A stretch of 64,000 nt of DNA from Paludibacteraceae bacterium. Lineage in GTDB: Bacteria; Bacteroidota; Bacteroidia; Bacteroidales; Paludibacteraceae. Location: assembly GCA_905233375.1 (NCBI GenBank), contig CAJOEJ010000006.1:1-64000 (forward strand), given 5' to 3'. The position numbers were made by a program, and so were the translations under genes. Shown here piece by piece: positions 16,036 to 24,106 of this stretch. Within the stretch, counting starts at the first letter, position 1. The number at the start of each line of letters is the position of its first letter. The notes beneath the pieces were generated by a model. The model did not search any database, was not told where the DNA came from, and saw only the letters and a program-made list of their open reading frames with translations.

Positions 16036-16680
16036 ATGAAACTCATCTCTCCTTCTGTATTATCCGCTGACTTCGGACACTTGGCGTCCGATCTGGAAAT
16101 GATCAACCGCAGTGATGCCGACTGGCTGCATGTCGATGTGATGGACGGCGTTTTTGTGCCGAATATATCGTTCGGTTTTCCGCTCATGGAGCCCATGCGC
16201 CGCTACTGTACAAAGCCGCTCGATGTGCATTTGATGATCGTCCATCCCGAGAAATACGTGGAGCGCTTCTGCGACGCCGGAGCCTGGTCGGTCGGATTCC
16301 ACCTCGAGGCGGTAGAGGATCCCATACCCGTTCTGAACCTCATCAAAGCCAAAGGCGTGCGTACCTGCCTCACTATCAACCCCGACATAGACGTACAACG
16401 GCTCGTGCCCTATCTGGATCAGGTGGATATGATCCTGCTCATGTCTGTGTTTGCAGGCTTCGGAGGGCAGAAATTCATTCCCGAGACGATGGACAAGATC
16501 CGTTTCATCCGTGCCGAGATAGACCGCCGCGGACTGAATACGCTCATCGAGATCGACGGCGGGGTCAACACCCAAAACGCCGCTTCACTCTTCGAAGCTG
16601 GCGCTGACGTCCTCGTAGCGGGTAGTGCCGTCTTCGGTGCCCCCGATCCCGAACAAGCTATCCGCCAGATGAAAGCATGA
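16036..16680 (+). CDS. rpe: Ribulose-phosphate 3-epimerase
   Basis: 214 aa, full length. Interconverts ribulose-5-phosphate and xylulose-5-phosphate in the pentose phosphate pathway. TIM-barrel with metal/catalytic motifs SPSVLSADFGHLASD, WLHVDVMDGVFVPNISFG, LDVHLMIVHPE, MSVFAGFGGQKFIPE and IEIDGGVNTQNA; phosphate loop AGSAVFGAPDP. Starts 16 nt after the response regulator and probably shares its transcript. Confidence 0.95.
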   Translation: MKLISPSVLSADFGHLASDLEMINRSDADWLHVDVMDGVFVPNISFGFPLMEPMRRYCTKPLDVHLMIVHPEKYVERFCDAGAWSVGFHLEAVEDPIPVLNLIKAKGVRTCLTINPDIDVQRLVPYLDQVDMILLMSVFAGFGGQKFIPETMDKIRFIRAEIDRRGLNTLIEIDGGVNTQNAASLFEAGADVLVAGSAVFGAPDPEQAIRQMKA

Positions 16681-16731
16681 AGGTCAATTACCAATAACAA
16701 ATCACCAATTACAAATTACCAATAACCAATT
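16681..16731 (+). repeat. Heptamer repeat tract between rpe and comEC
   Basis: An array of degenerate 7-nt units of the CCAATAA / CCAATTA class fills the gap after rpe. The same class recurs at 24850-24893, 44305-44353 and 46600-46640. Confidence 0.8.
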
Positions 16732-18019
16732 GAAAGCGGGCTTTCAAAAATTCCCCATGCTCGTATTGCTGTTACTCATCGTGGCAGCAATACTGCTTTT
16801 TAACCGTTTCCGTCCGTTTGCGTACCAGCCGCAGGGCGAAGACACCTACGCCTTCGTCATTGCTTCTTCGCCGCGTCCCACAGCCAAGTGCGAGCGGTTC
16901 GAGACGCGCCTGTTGCCCCAAGGAACGGCGGTCTATCTCTACTTGCTCCGCGATAGCACACGGACGCTCCCTTCGTACGGCGATACCGTCTTCGCCAAGA
17001 CGCATATCGAGTGGTATCACACTATGGGTCGGGCATTCGCTTTCCGCTATACTATCCGCCCGTCACAAACGCATCAACCGCCGCTTCAAGTACGGCTCTA
17101 TAACCGCTTGTCATCAGCGGGGCTGCACGGCGACGAATTGGGACTTGTCGGAGCACTCACCTTGGGCTACAAAGAGGACCTGGACCCTGCCGTCCGGCAT
17201 TCTTTTCAGGCAGCCGGAGCCGCCCATGTGCTCGCCGTCAGCGGACTCCATACAGGTATCATATACGCCCTGCTCCTCGCCCTCCTGACCGCCTTCGGAC
17301 GGTTCAGACCTCTCCACGAAAACCGGATCCACCGGTGCGCCATCAGCCTTGTCCTCATCGCCGCCCTCTGCGCCTACGCCTGGCTCACCGGAATGACACC
17401 CTCCGTCGTGCGGGCGGTCGTTATGCTCTCCCTCGTCGAGATAGGACGCATGCTATACCGTAACAGCCTGTCTGTCAATACGATCGCTGCAGCTGCCGTA
17501 CTCATCCTCATCGCCCGTCCAACCGACCTGTGGAGCCTCTCGTTCCAACTCAGTTTTGCAGCTACTTTCGCCATCGTCCTCGTCGCCGGACAAGCCGAAC
17601 GATGGCTTCACCGCCTCGAATGGGAATACAGTTGGTTCGGTCGTCCGTTGTCATGGATAGCGGGCACGCTCATCATCTCGCTTGCCGCGCAGATAGGCAC
17701 ACTGCCCATTACCATGTATTACTTCGGTCAGGTGAGCACCTGTTTCCTGCTCGCCAACTTCATCGTCCTGCCGTTGGCTTTCTTCCTCGTCCCCTGCGGA
17801 CTTGTCTCAATCGCCTTGGGCGGCTCTTCGCTCGGCATCCTCTTCACCCATGTCACCCACGCTTTGGCGTGGCTCATGAACCACTCCGTCGCCTGGCTCG
17901 AATCGCTCCCTGCCGCTACCGTCCCCTGCCATCTCTCCGCCCCGATGATCCCCGTCTATTACCTGCTCGTCCTCTCCCTCTTTTTCCTCTTCCGTGCAGC
18001 TCGTCCGCCCCGCGTTTAG
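16730..18019 (+). CDS. ComEC/Rec2-type competence membrane protein, short form
   Basis: 429 aa, about ten membrane segments. The competence domain is clear: LGLVGALTLGYKEDLDP, AAGAAHVLAVSGLHTGIIY, LTGMTPSVVRAVVML, RPTDLWSLSFQLSFAAT, AQIGTLPITMYYFGQVS. The N-terminal part is a reduced OB-fold-like region and there is no C-terminal metallo-beta-lactamase domain, which many ComEC proteins carry. It should form a DNA-uptake channel in the inner membrane. The start is probably TTG at 16730, inside the end of a repeat array; an ATG at 16757 would begin at the first membrane helix. Confidence 0.85.
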   Translation: MKAGFQKFPMLVLLLLIVAAILLFNRFRPFAYQPQGEDTYAFVIASSPRPTAKCERFETRLLPQGTAVYLYLLRDSTRTLPSYGDTVFAKTHIEWYHTMGRAFAFRYTIRPSQTHQPPLQVRLYNRLSSAGLHGDELGLVGALTLGYKEDLDPAVRHSFQAAGAAHVLAVSGLHTGIIYALLLALLTAFGRFRPLHENRIHRCAISLVLIAALCAYAWLTGMTPSVVRAVVMLSLVEIGRMLYRNSLSVNTIAAAAVLILIARPTDLWSLSFQLSFAATFAIVLVAGQAERWLHRLEWEYSWFGRPLSWIAGTLIISLAAQIGTLPITMYYFGQVSTCFLLANFIVLPLAFFLVPCGLVSIALGGSSLGILFTHVTHALAWLMNHSVAWLESLPAATVPCHLSAPMIPVYYLLVLSLFFLFRAARPPRV

Positions 18020-18060
18020 TTTTCTTCCTTTCCTCCAATTACCACGCCCTCGCACACGCC

Positions 18061-20679
18061 TTATCGTTCGAAAAGACGTAGTAACTTCATCTTTGTCTTT
18101 CCGGCTTCGCCGGTGTAGGGATGCTCGCGCAAGGGCAGATTGAAATGCGTATGTCCTCGCAGGACGGTCTGCGGGTGAGTGAACTCGCGGAAACCCCATT
18201 CGCCGTGGTACGCACCCATTCCGGAGTGTCCTGTGCCGTTGAACGGTACTCCTTTGACCATCATGTGGATACACACCTCGTTGATGCACCCGCCGCCAAA
18301 CTGCTGTGTCTGCATGACGCGGTTCGCCCAACGCATATTGCGCGTGAAGAGGTACATCGCTAATGGGTGCTCGCGGTCGGCGATGACATCCATGAGCGCA
18401 TCGACCTCTGCATCTTTGAACGGCACGACAGGCAATAACGGGCAGAAGAGCTCGTGCTGCACAACAGGTTCGTCGATAGCCACGGGATAGATGATCGTCG
18501 GGGCATATTTGCGGTTTGTCTTGTCTCCCGTGCCGCCAAACACGATACGGTCGCGGTACTCGTCCGCCAGTTTGGCGCACTTGTCGTACGCGGCATCGGT
18601 GATCAGTTTCGGGTATTCGGGATTAAGTTCACCCTGTTGACCTATTTGCGCCATGAAAGCGGCTTTCAGTTCCGCGATAAACTGGTCTGCAACTTCTTCG
18701 GCAACGGCTATCTGGTTGATATTGATACATATCTGTCCGGCATTGAGCAGTTTGAAGAAAGCGATCTTGCGTGCTGCGTCTTTGAGGTCGGCATCTGCCC
18801 GTACGACACACCAGTTACCCGTCTCGCCGCCCAGTTCAAGTGCTACCGGCGTGAGGTTCCTGGCGGCTTCCGCTAACACATGTTTGCCTACCGCCGGACT
18901 ACCGGTATAGAAGATCTTGTCAAACCGTTGCGCCAGACACATGTCTGCTACGTCATGTCCGCCGTCAATAAGCGTGATATACTCCGGCGGGAAGACCTCC
19001 GCGAAGAATTTCTTGAGTGCCGCAGTACTGGCGGCTGACTTGGAGCTCGACTTGATGACGATCGTGTTTCCTCCGCACATCGCTGCGGCTACGACGCCTA
19101 TCGTCAGCAGGATGGGGAAGTTAAACGGACTAATGACGAGCGTCACGCCGTAAGGCATCTTATAGACTTTCGTGAAGATGCTGGGCCAGCACATCAGACC
19201 GCTGAAATGGATCTCCGGCCGGCTCCAACGGCGCAAACCCGATATCATCTCGTTCACCTCAACGATGATAGGTCCTATATCGCACAGATAGGCTTCCAGT
19301 TCACTTCTGCCGAGATCTTCGTGCAGTGCCCCGATCAACTCGTCCTGATGCGCCATCACGGCTTCTTTGAGGCGCTTGAGCTGTTTGATGCGCCATGCAA
19401 CGGGCAAGGTCTCGCCCGTGCGGAAGAAACGCCGTTGTGCCGCTACTATCTCACTGATCCGTTCATTCGTCCATTCGTTCACCCCTTCATCCTTTACCGT
19501 CACGACGTCCAGCACGGCTTTTATATCCGCGTTACTGAGCGTGACGGGGGCGGAGTAGTTGATGGAATCAGCAGCAATCATCGGAATCAGTTGTTCGTGG
19601 TCGCAAGCGCGTACCGGCGATGCAATCTTGTCCATTCCGCACGTTTCCAGCAATTCCCGCACGGCTTGCAGAAAATCCGGTACGCCGCAGTAACGCGCCA
19701 ATTCGGCGTATTTCTCCATACATTCCTCTTTCTGGAACTCCAGTACGGGCAAGAGCATCAGAGAGATAGCTTGTCCGTGCGAGAGATGGTACATGGCACC
19801 TATACTGTGTGCAAAAGCGTGTACGTATCCCGCCAGTTGGGTGTTGATGGCATTGCCTCCGTACATCGCCGCTTTCGCCATATTCAGCCGCGCCTCTTCC
19901 TTTGTATAGTGGACATTGTCCCTTTGTACATCCATCAGGATGGGGAGGTTTTCCAGAATGAGCTTGACCCCTTCAAAGGACATTTGTACATCGTCTTTCG
20001 AACATTGTACATCCGCCACGGCGCCTTCGATACAATGACTCAGCGCGTCGATACCGCACGCGGCAGTAACGGCTTTGGGAGCATGGATGGTCAGCTCGCT
20101 GTCGTGAACCACGTGCGTCACTTTCAGACCGATCAGGACGGTCGAACCCTTAGCGCCGTGGTCGTTGGTCACTACCGCACCTACGGTCAGTTCGGCTCCT
20201 GTTCCCGCGGTGGAGGGAACCATGATCAGCGGTAGCGTCTCGCCGGGCACGGGCAGGAACTTCAGCAACAGCGCTTTCACCGGCACATGCGGCATCTTGC
20301 AACCCGCGGCAATCATCTTGCAGCTGTCCATTACCGACCCGCCGCCCAGTGCGATAATTGCTTCTGATTTGGTCTCCAGTGCCAACTCGCGTCCCGCTTC
20401 AATGATGGCAATCGTCGGCTCGGAATGAATGTCGCAGAAGAGCGAAGCGTGTACTCCCGCCTCTTTCAACGACTCCAATATAGCCTCGTCATAACCCAGA
20501 CGGTGCAGCGTCTCGTCGGTCACTACGAGCACCTGCTTGTAGCCCGCTTTCTTGCACATCTCGCCGATAGCACGGCGTGCCCCTTGTCCGTCTGTCACTT
20601 CCGGTTCAGGTAGCGGAATAGCGTGTATCACTTTGCCCGGCAACCGGTGAATCTGTTTTCTGAATTGATATGTATCCAT
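18061..20679 (-). CDS. Fused iron-type alcohol dehydrogenase and aldehyde dehydrogenase (ADH-ALDH order)
   Basis: 872 aa. Residues 1 to about 395 are a group III Fe-ADH: ALGGGSVMDSCKMIAAG, VPSTAGTGAELTVGAVV, metal-binding GIDALSHCIEGA and YVHAFAHSIGAMYHLSHGQA. Residues about 415-872 are an ALDH3-like aldehyde dehydrogenase: ISPFNFPILLTIG, ALELGGE (E615), NAGQIC (C651) and GHSGMGAYHGEWGFREF. The order is the reverse of AdhE. The join (nt about 19457-19490) is repeat-like sequence encoding DEGVNEWTNERISE. Two heptamer inserts lie in the ADH part (19908-19938, 19981-20013). It probably interconverts an alcohol and its acid. The ATG overlaps the mutT stop by one base. Confidence 0.88.
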   Translation of the reverse strand: MDTYQFRKQIHRLPGKVIHAIPLPEPEVTDGQGARRAIGEMCKKAGYKQVLVVTDETLHRLGYDEAILESLKEAGVHASLFCDIHSEPTIAIIEAGRELALETKSEAIIALGGGSVMDSCKMIAAGCKMPHVPVKALLLKFLPVPGETLPLIMVPSTAGTGAELTVGAVVTNDHGAKGSTVLIGLKVTHVVHDSELTIHAPKAVTAACGIDALSHCIEGAVADVQCSKDDVQMSFEGVKLILENLPILMDVQRDNVHYTKEEARLNMAKAAMYGGNAINTQLAGYVHAFAHSIGAMYHLSHGQAISLMLLPVLEFQKEECMEKYAELARYCGVPDFLQAVRELLETCGMDKIASPVRACDHEQLIPMIAADSINYSAPVTLSNADIKAVLDVVTVKDEGVNEWTNERISEIVAAQRRFFRTGETLPVAWRIKQLKRLKEAVMAHQDELIGALHEDLGRSELEAYLCDIGPIIVEVNEMISGLRRWSRPEIHFSGLMCWPSIFTKVYKMPYGVTLVISPFNFPILLTIGVVAAAMCGGNTIVIKSSSKSAASTAALKKFFAEVFPPEYITLIDGGHDVADMCLAQRFDKIFYTGSPAVGKHVLAEAARNLTPVALELGGETGNWCVVRADADLKDAARKIAFFKLLNAGQICININQIAVAEEVADQFIAELKAAFMAQIGQQGELNPEYPKLITDAAYDKCAKLADEYRDRIVFGGTGDKTNRKYAPTIIYPVAIDEPVVQHELFCPLLPVVPFKDAEVDALMDVIADREHPLAMYLFTRNMRWANRVMQTQQFGGGCINEVCIHMMVKGVPFNGTGHSGMGAYHGEWGFREFTHPQTVLRGHTHFNLPLREHPYTGEAGKTKMKLLRLFER
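19457..19490 (-). repeat. Repeat-like linker at the ADH/ALDH junction
   Basis: CATTCGTC / CATTCGTT units in tandem encode the linker between the two enzyme domains. They resemble the short tandem repeats found between genes elsewhere in the window. Confidence 0.6.
19908..20013 (-). repeat. Two heptamer inserts in the Fe-ADH domain
   Basis: 19908-19938 and 19981-20013 contain WTTGTMC-class 7-nt units (ATTGTCC, TTTGTAC, ATTGTAC) read as MDVQRDNVHYTKEE and ADVQCSKDDVQMS. They lie on either side of a helix after the metal-binding motif, probably in loops. Confidence 0.75.
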
Positions 20680-21077
20680 TATTGTTTAAGTTCTTTTATT
20701 ATTTCGATGTCTGCAGGGAGCCATTGGACGGAGTCCAACTCGGCGGGTTTGAGCCATTTGGCGGCTTCGTGCTCGAGAAGGGTATATTGTCCCTTCAACC
20801 GGCATTTGAAGCAATGCATCGTCAGGTGGAACTGCGGGTAGTCATAGTCGATGGTACGAATCAATTTGCCCACCTCTATCTCCGCGTCCAGCTCTTCGCG
20901 GATCTCGCGCTTCAAGGCTTGTTGCGGGGGCTCTCCGGCTTCCATCTTGCCGCCCGGGAACTCCCACCAATTCTTCCATTCTCCGTATCCCCGTTGCGTG
21001 GCAAAGATCCGCCCCTGCTCGTCAAAAATAACCGCAGCCACCACCTCGATTCTTCTTGTAGGCATGTTTATTTCCAT
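20679..21077 (-). CDS. MutT-like NUDIX hydrolase (8-oxo-dGTP diphosphatase)
   Basis: 132 aa. NUDIX box GGKMEAGEPPQQALKREIRE then ELDAEI matches GX5EX7REUXEEXGU apart from the last Gly. VAAVIFDEQGRIFATQRGYG and WEFPGGK match MutT, which cleans 8-oxo-dGTP from the nucleotide pool. The ATG (21077) directly follows the TGA of the RAYT gene. A second ATG at 21065 (MPTRRIEV) is possible. Its stop TAA shares a base with the ATG of the ADH-ALDH gene, so all three are in one transcript. Confidence 0.88.
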   Translation of the reverse strand: MEINMPTRRIEVVAAVIFDEQGRIFATQRGYGEWKNWWEFPGGKMEAGEPPQQALKREIREELDAEIEVGKLIRTIDYDYPQFHLTMHCFKCRLKGQYTLLEHEAAKWLKPAELDSVQWLPADIEIIKELKQ

Positions 21078-22076
21078 TCAATCCTCCTCTTCATATGTTA
21101 TTTCCGAAGCACATATTTCTTCTGCCATTTTGTTCATTTCCACACAATCAGCCCGGCTGACATGTTTCTTGTTCGGGTCATATTCCCACGGACTCAAAAT
21201 GAGTACCTGCTTGTTCGCTACGGCATCAAACAGGCTGTCTTGTGGTTTGTAATAATCCCGAAATCCGTTATCGGCTATATAGATGAAGGGCAACTCTTCT
21301 TTCAATAAGACCTCCATTACTGCTTTCTCTTTCGGCGAAATGAATGGCGAGACCATCACCGTGCCCTGTCTGGCAGCCAGTACACAGCCGTTCATATAGT
21401 CGCGAAGCCGCTTGTTATCCCCATGCTCCGCTTCATCTACCATCGTGCGGCGCACATGAACGGGCATGTATTGTGCTTGCTGCAACAGTTCCGCATTCCC
21501 AACACCGGCATATGTCCTGCCTGCTATCTGTATGCCTTCCTGCACGCGGAAATATTCCGGCATGAGCTTTTTCGTTGCGAGACGCTGCGGGTTAATCCAT
21601 GTATAGTGGATCATTGTATCCAACTGGCCTTTTCTGGATAATGGTCGTATAAACGGCATTTCTGTGAATATCGAATCTCCGGGTCTATGTTCATTGTCCC
21701 GAATAGTATTCGGGGAAATAGACATAGAATATTCCCGCCCACACTTCTTCGCTCCTTGCCAAAAACCGCGTACAACCGTTTTGATTCCGGTGGGCATCGG
21801 ACGAATAACATGCCATATTGTATGTATATGATCCGGCATAAGGTCAAAACTAATCACACGAACCTCGGGATGTAGTGTTGGTACTTTCCATATACAATCC
21901 ACCACCGCATTTCCCAACTCCGTCCTGTCCACTCTCGCTTGTTTGGGATCATTTTCCGGAATAACGAGCTTTCCCAATAACGGCTCACGACTTGGCACGG
22001 TCAATGTCACATGGTAGATGCCGATGCCCTTCCATGCTGTTCCTTTTTCCTGCCATTGCCACTTGTCGTTTGCCAT
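21078..22076 (-). CDS. REP-associated tyrosine transposase (RAYT), IS200/Y1-like
   Basis: 332 aa. N-terminal GIYHVTLTVPSREPLLG starts the Y1 fold; the HUH motif is H83-I-H85 in FDLMPDHIHTIWHV. The C-terminal part (residues about 210-330; VMVSPFISPKEKAVMEVLL, EYDPNKKHVSRADC) is an accessory domain. RAYTs are single-copy domesticated transposases that nick palindromic REP sequences. Near residues 115-132 an insert (SPNTIRDNEHRPGDS) is encoded by a palindrome (21684-21728) that also occurs just outside the gene (22347-22379). No inverted ends or target duplication are visible, so it does not look like an IS. It is immediately preceded by a restriction-modification remnant. Confidence 0.78.
   Translation of the reverse strand: MANDKWQWQEKGTAWKGIGIYHVTLTVPSREPLLGKLVIPENDPKQARVDRTELGNAVVDCIWKVPTLHPEVRVISFDLMPDHIHTIWHVIRPMPTGIKTVVRGFWQGAKKCGREYSMSISPNTIRDNEHRPGDSIFTEMPFIRPLSRKGQLDTMIHYTWINPQRLATKKLMPEYFRVQEGIQIAGRTYAGVGNAELLQQAQYMPVHVRRTMVDEAEHGDNKRLRDYMNGCVLAARQGTVMVSPFISPKEKAVMEVLLKEELPFIYIADNGFRDYYKPQDSLFDAVANKQVLILSPWEYDPNKKHVSRADCVEMNKMAEEICASEITYEEED
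21684..21728. repeat. Palindrome inside the RAYT gene
   Basis: Outer arms TCTATGT (21684-21690) and ACATAGA (21722-21728) enclose CCCGAATA (21698-21705), G, TATTCGGG (21707-21714). The left half and core match the intergenic copy at 22347-22379. Confidence 0.85.
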
Positions 22077-22089
22077 GTTTCTTTGTGTT

Positions 22090-22347
22090 ATAATCCTTTT
22101 CGTCTATTGCGCCATCCAGCACCTCGTCAGGTTTGAACAAACCGCCGTTATAAGCAAAAATCTCGTATTTCTTGCCCTGCCAACCGGTGTCCATGTAACC
22201 GAAATACTTCCGGATACGTCCGTATAGCGGCACATACTCGTCAATCTCCTTCAGTTGCTCCCACTGCTCGAGGATCTGTACCATTGAGTTCGGCGGCAAC
22301 AGACCGCAATCCTCGCTTCTCTTCTTCGTTATCTTCGCTTTGGGAGT
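22090..22347 (-). pseudogene. Remnant of an Eco57I/PglX-like restriction-modification methylase
   Basis: An open stretch without a proper start reads EDCGLLPPNSMVQIL, YVPLYGRIRKYFGYMDTG and KKYEIFAYNGGLFKPDE. This matches a short internal piece of type IIG/Eco57I-like DNA methylase proteins, which are about 1000 aa. It begins after an in-frame TAG (22348-22350) and the similarity is lost at about 22095, just before the RAYT start. Both ends of the parent gene are missing, so this is a decayed fragment. The family call rests on remembered sequence resemblance. Confidence 0.5.
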
Positions 22348-22379
22348 CTATGTCTATTGTCCCCGAATAATATTCGGGG
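22347..22379. repeat. Intergenic copy of the RAYT palindrome
   Basis: TCTATGT (22347-22353), a spacer, then CCCCGAATA (22361-22369), A, TATTCGGGG (22371-22379), a perfect 9-bp hairpin with a single-base centre. The right outer arm is missing compared with the copy inside the RAYT gene. Confidence 0.85.
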
Positions 22380-22490
22380 TTTCCCTTCCATGGTCACAAG
22401 TGCTGACCCTTTTATTCTGCAATTGATATCCTATCCAAGACGAAGGCAAGTCGGGACTAAGACGAGAGCAACCCGACGGTCAATCGAACG

Positions 22491-22556
22491 CATGTCGAGA
22501 CAATCCCGTATCCTACCTTACCCTATATATACTTTGTATATATCCCGTGATTTTGA
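22491..22556 (-). repeat. 66-nt hairpin element, copy 1 (3' of GH28)
   Basis: Identical at 62 of 66 positions to 57488-57553 by direct alignment. Inner inverted repeat TATATATAC / GTATATAT; outer arms AATC(C/A)CG and CGTGATT. Ends 5 nt from the GH28 stop codon. Upstream, 22436-22490 holds related GTCGGGAC / CCCGAC sequence. Confidence 0.85.
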
Positions 22557-22561
22557 ATTCC

Positions 22562-24106
22562 TCAATTGATCTGGACGTTTTCAACCGTCGGGGCTAAGGA
22601 GAAGGCTTCGCCTTTCTCCGGCACGATGTTGACATGGTCGATCACGAGTCCGTCCGTCTGGCGGAAGAGTGCTCCTTCGGTCGCGCTGATGGCTATATTG
22701 CGCAGCGTCACATTCTGAATCTTCATCTCCGGCAGACCGTTGAAATAGATCGCGCGTTTGATGTTTGCACCTTTGACGTTCTCGATGACGATATTGCGGA
22801 AGGCAGGAGTCTCTTCGCTGACGGCAGGAGCCTCGGCGTTCATGCGTGCCGCCAGTTCCTCTTCGGTCTCTTCTCCGGCGCCTTTACCGCCATAGAAAAG
22901 GTCGAACAGAAGTCCTTCGTTGGGGATGTTGACCATATTGACCCCGTTGATGTAGATGTTCTCCACGACACCGCCTCGACCGCGTGTCGATTTGAAACGC
23001 AGACCGACATCCGTGCCGATATAGAGGTTGTTGCGCACTTCGACGTTCTTGATACCGCCGGACATCTCCGAGCCGCATACAAAACCGCCGTGTCCGTGGT
23101 AAACGACACAATCGTCCACTACGACGTTCTCCGTGGGGATACCTCTGTCGCGACCGGGTTTGTCTTTACCGGATTTCATACAGATGGCATCGTCGCCTAC
23201 ATCGAACGAGCAATGGGCAATCACCACGTTCTTGCAACTTTCCACATCGACGCCGTCTCCGTTCTGGCTGTACCAGGGGTTGCGTACGTTGACGTTATTG
23301 AGGATCAGGTTCTCGCAGCACATGGGGTGCAGATTCCACGCCGGGCTGTTTTCGAACGTCACTCCTTCGAGCAGGATGTTCTTGCATCCCACGAAATGGA
23401 GCAGTACCGGACGCAGGAACGATTTTACCACCTGCCAGAGGCTGTCATCGGTGATAACGGGAACGTTCTGGTCGAGGCAGTATGATTGTGCGAGCAGGGA
23501 TGCGCTATCCGGATACCATATATCGTTGGCTACGATACCGCCTTTCTCTTTGAGGTGCTTCTTCCACTGTCCCGGCGCCATCTTGGCTTTCTTGAGCGGT
23601 CTCCACCAGTCGCCGTTGCCGTTGAACGTGCCGTGTCCGGTGATAGCGATGTTCTCCGCGTTGAGCGCATTGAGGGGGCTGGTACAGCGTTTGGTCGGTA
23701 TGCCTTCGAACCACTCGTCGTAGATCTCATACAGATCAAGGTCGTGGCTGAAGACGATGAAGCTGTTCTTCTCCGTGTAGAGGCGCACGTTGGACCGGAG
23801 GGTGATAGGACCGGTTGTGTAGAGCCCTTCGGGGATGATGACCGTGCCTCCACCTGCTGCGGAGCACTCGTCAATGGCTTGTTGGATCGCTTCGGTGGCC
23901 AGAGCGACACCTGTGTTGTCCGCTCCGTAGTCGAGTACGTTGAACGTGCGTTTGGGGAATGCAGGAACGACCACTTCGGGCATCTTGAACGAAGCCGATT
24001 TGGTCAGCGCATTGATGTCGCGTTGCGTTGTCGTTTGGAACTGAGGCGCACCGTTACAAGCGCCCAAAATGGCTGCGATGAGCAGCAGGAAACTAATCTT
24101 TCTCAT
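22562..24106 (-). CDS. GH28 family glycoside hydrolase (polygalacturonase-like), lipoprotein
   Basis: 514 aa. Start MRKISFLLLIAAILGACNG is a lipoprotein signal with lipid-accepting Cys17, so it is membrane-anchored and perhaps surface-exposed. Right-handed beta-helix: FNVLDYGADNTGVALATEAI at the N-terminus, then the GH28 active-site motifs NGDGVD, GDDAICMKSG, HGHGGFVCGS and GLRFKSTRGRGG. It should cut galacturonan or rhamnogalacturonan side bonds in pectin. No SusC/SusD pair or other pectinase lies nearby, so it is an orphan and not part of a polysaccharide utilisation locus. Its ATG overlaps the end of truA by 14 nt. Confidence 0.9.
   Translation of the reverse strand: MRKISFLLLIAAILGACNGAPQFQTTTQRDINALTKSASFKMPEVVVPAFPKRTFNVLDYGADNTGVALATEAIQQAIDECSAAGGGTVIIPEGLYTTGPITLRSNVRLYTEKNSFIVFSHDLDLYEIYDEWFEGIPTKRCTSPLNALNAENIAITGHGTFNGNGDWWRPLKKAKMAPGQWKKHLKEKGGIVANDIWYPDSASLLAQSYCLDQNVPVITDDSLWQVVKSFLRPVLLHFVGCKNILLEGVTFENSPAWNLHPMCCENLILNNVNVRNPWYSQNGDGVDVESCKNVVIAHCSFDVGDDAICMKSGKDKPGRDRGIPTENVVVDDCVVYHGHGGFVCGSEMSGGIKNVEVRNNLYIGTDVGLRFKSTRGRGGVVENIYINGVNMVNIPNEGLLFDLFYGGKGAGEETEEELAARMNAEAPAVSEETPAFRNIVIENVKGANIKRAIYFNGLPEMKIQNVTLRNIAISATEGALFRQTDGLVIDHVNIVPEKGEAFSLAPTVENVQIN

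Noticed and set aside
21078..22076. RAYT as part of a complete insertion sequence
   Set aside because: I saw no terminal inverted repeats, target duplication or second gene, and it is tightly coupled to mutT; it looks like a domesticated single-gene transposase.
22562..24106. GH28 as part of a polysaccharide utilisation locus
   Set aside because: No SusC/SusD pair, sensor or other carbohydrate enzyme is nearby; neighbours are truA and a repeat-rich gap.
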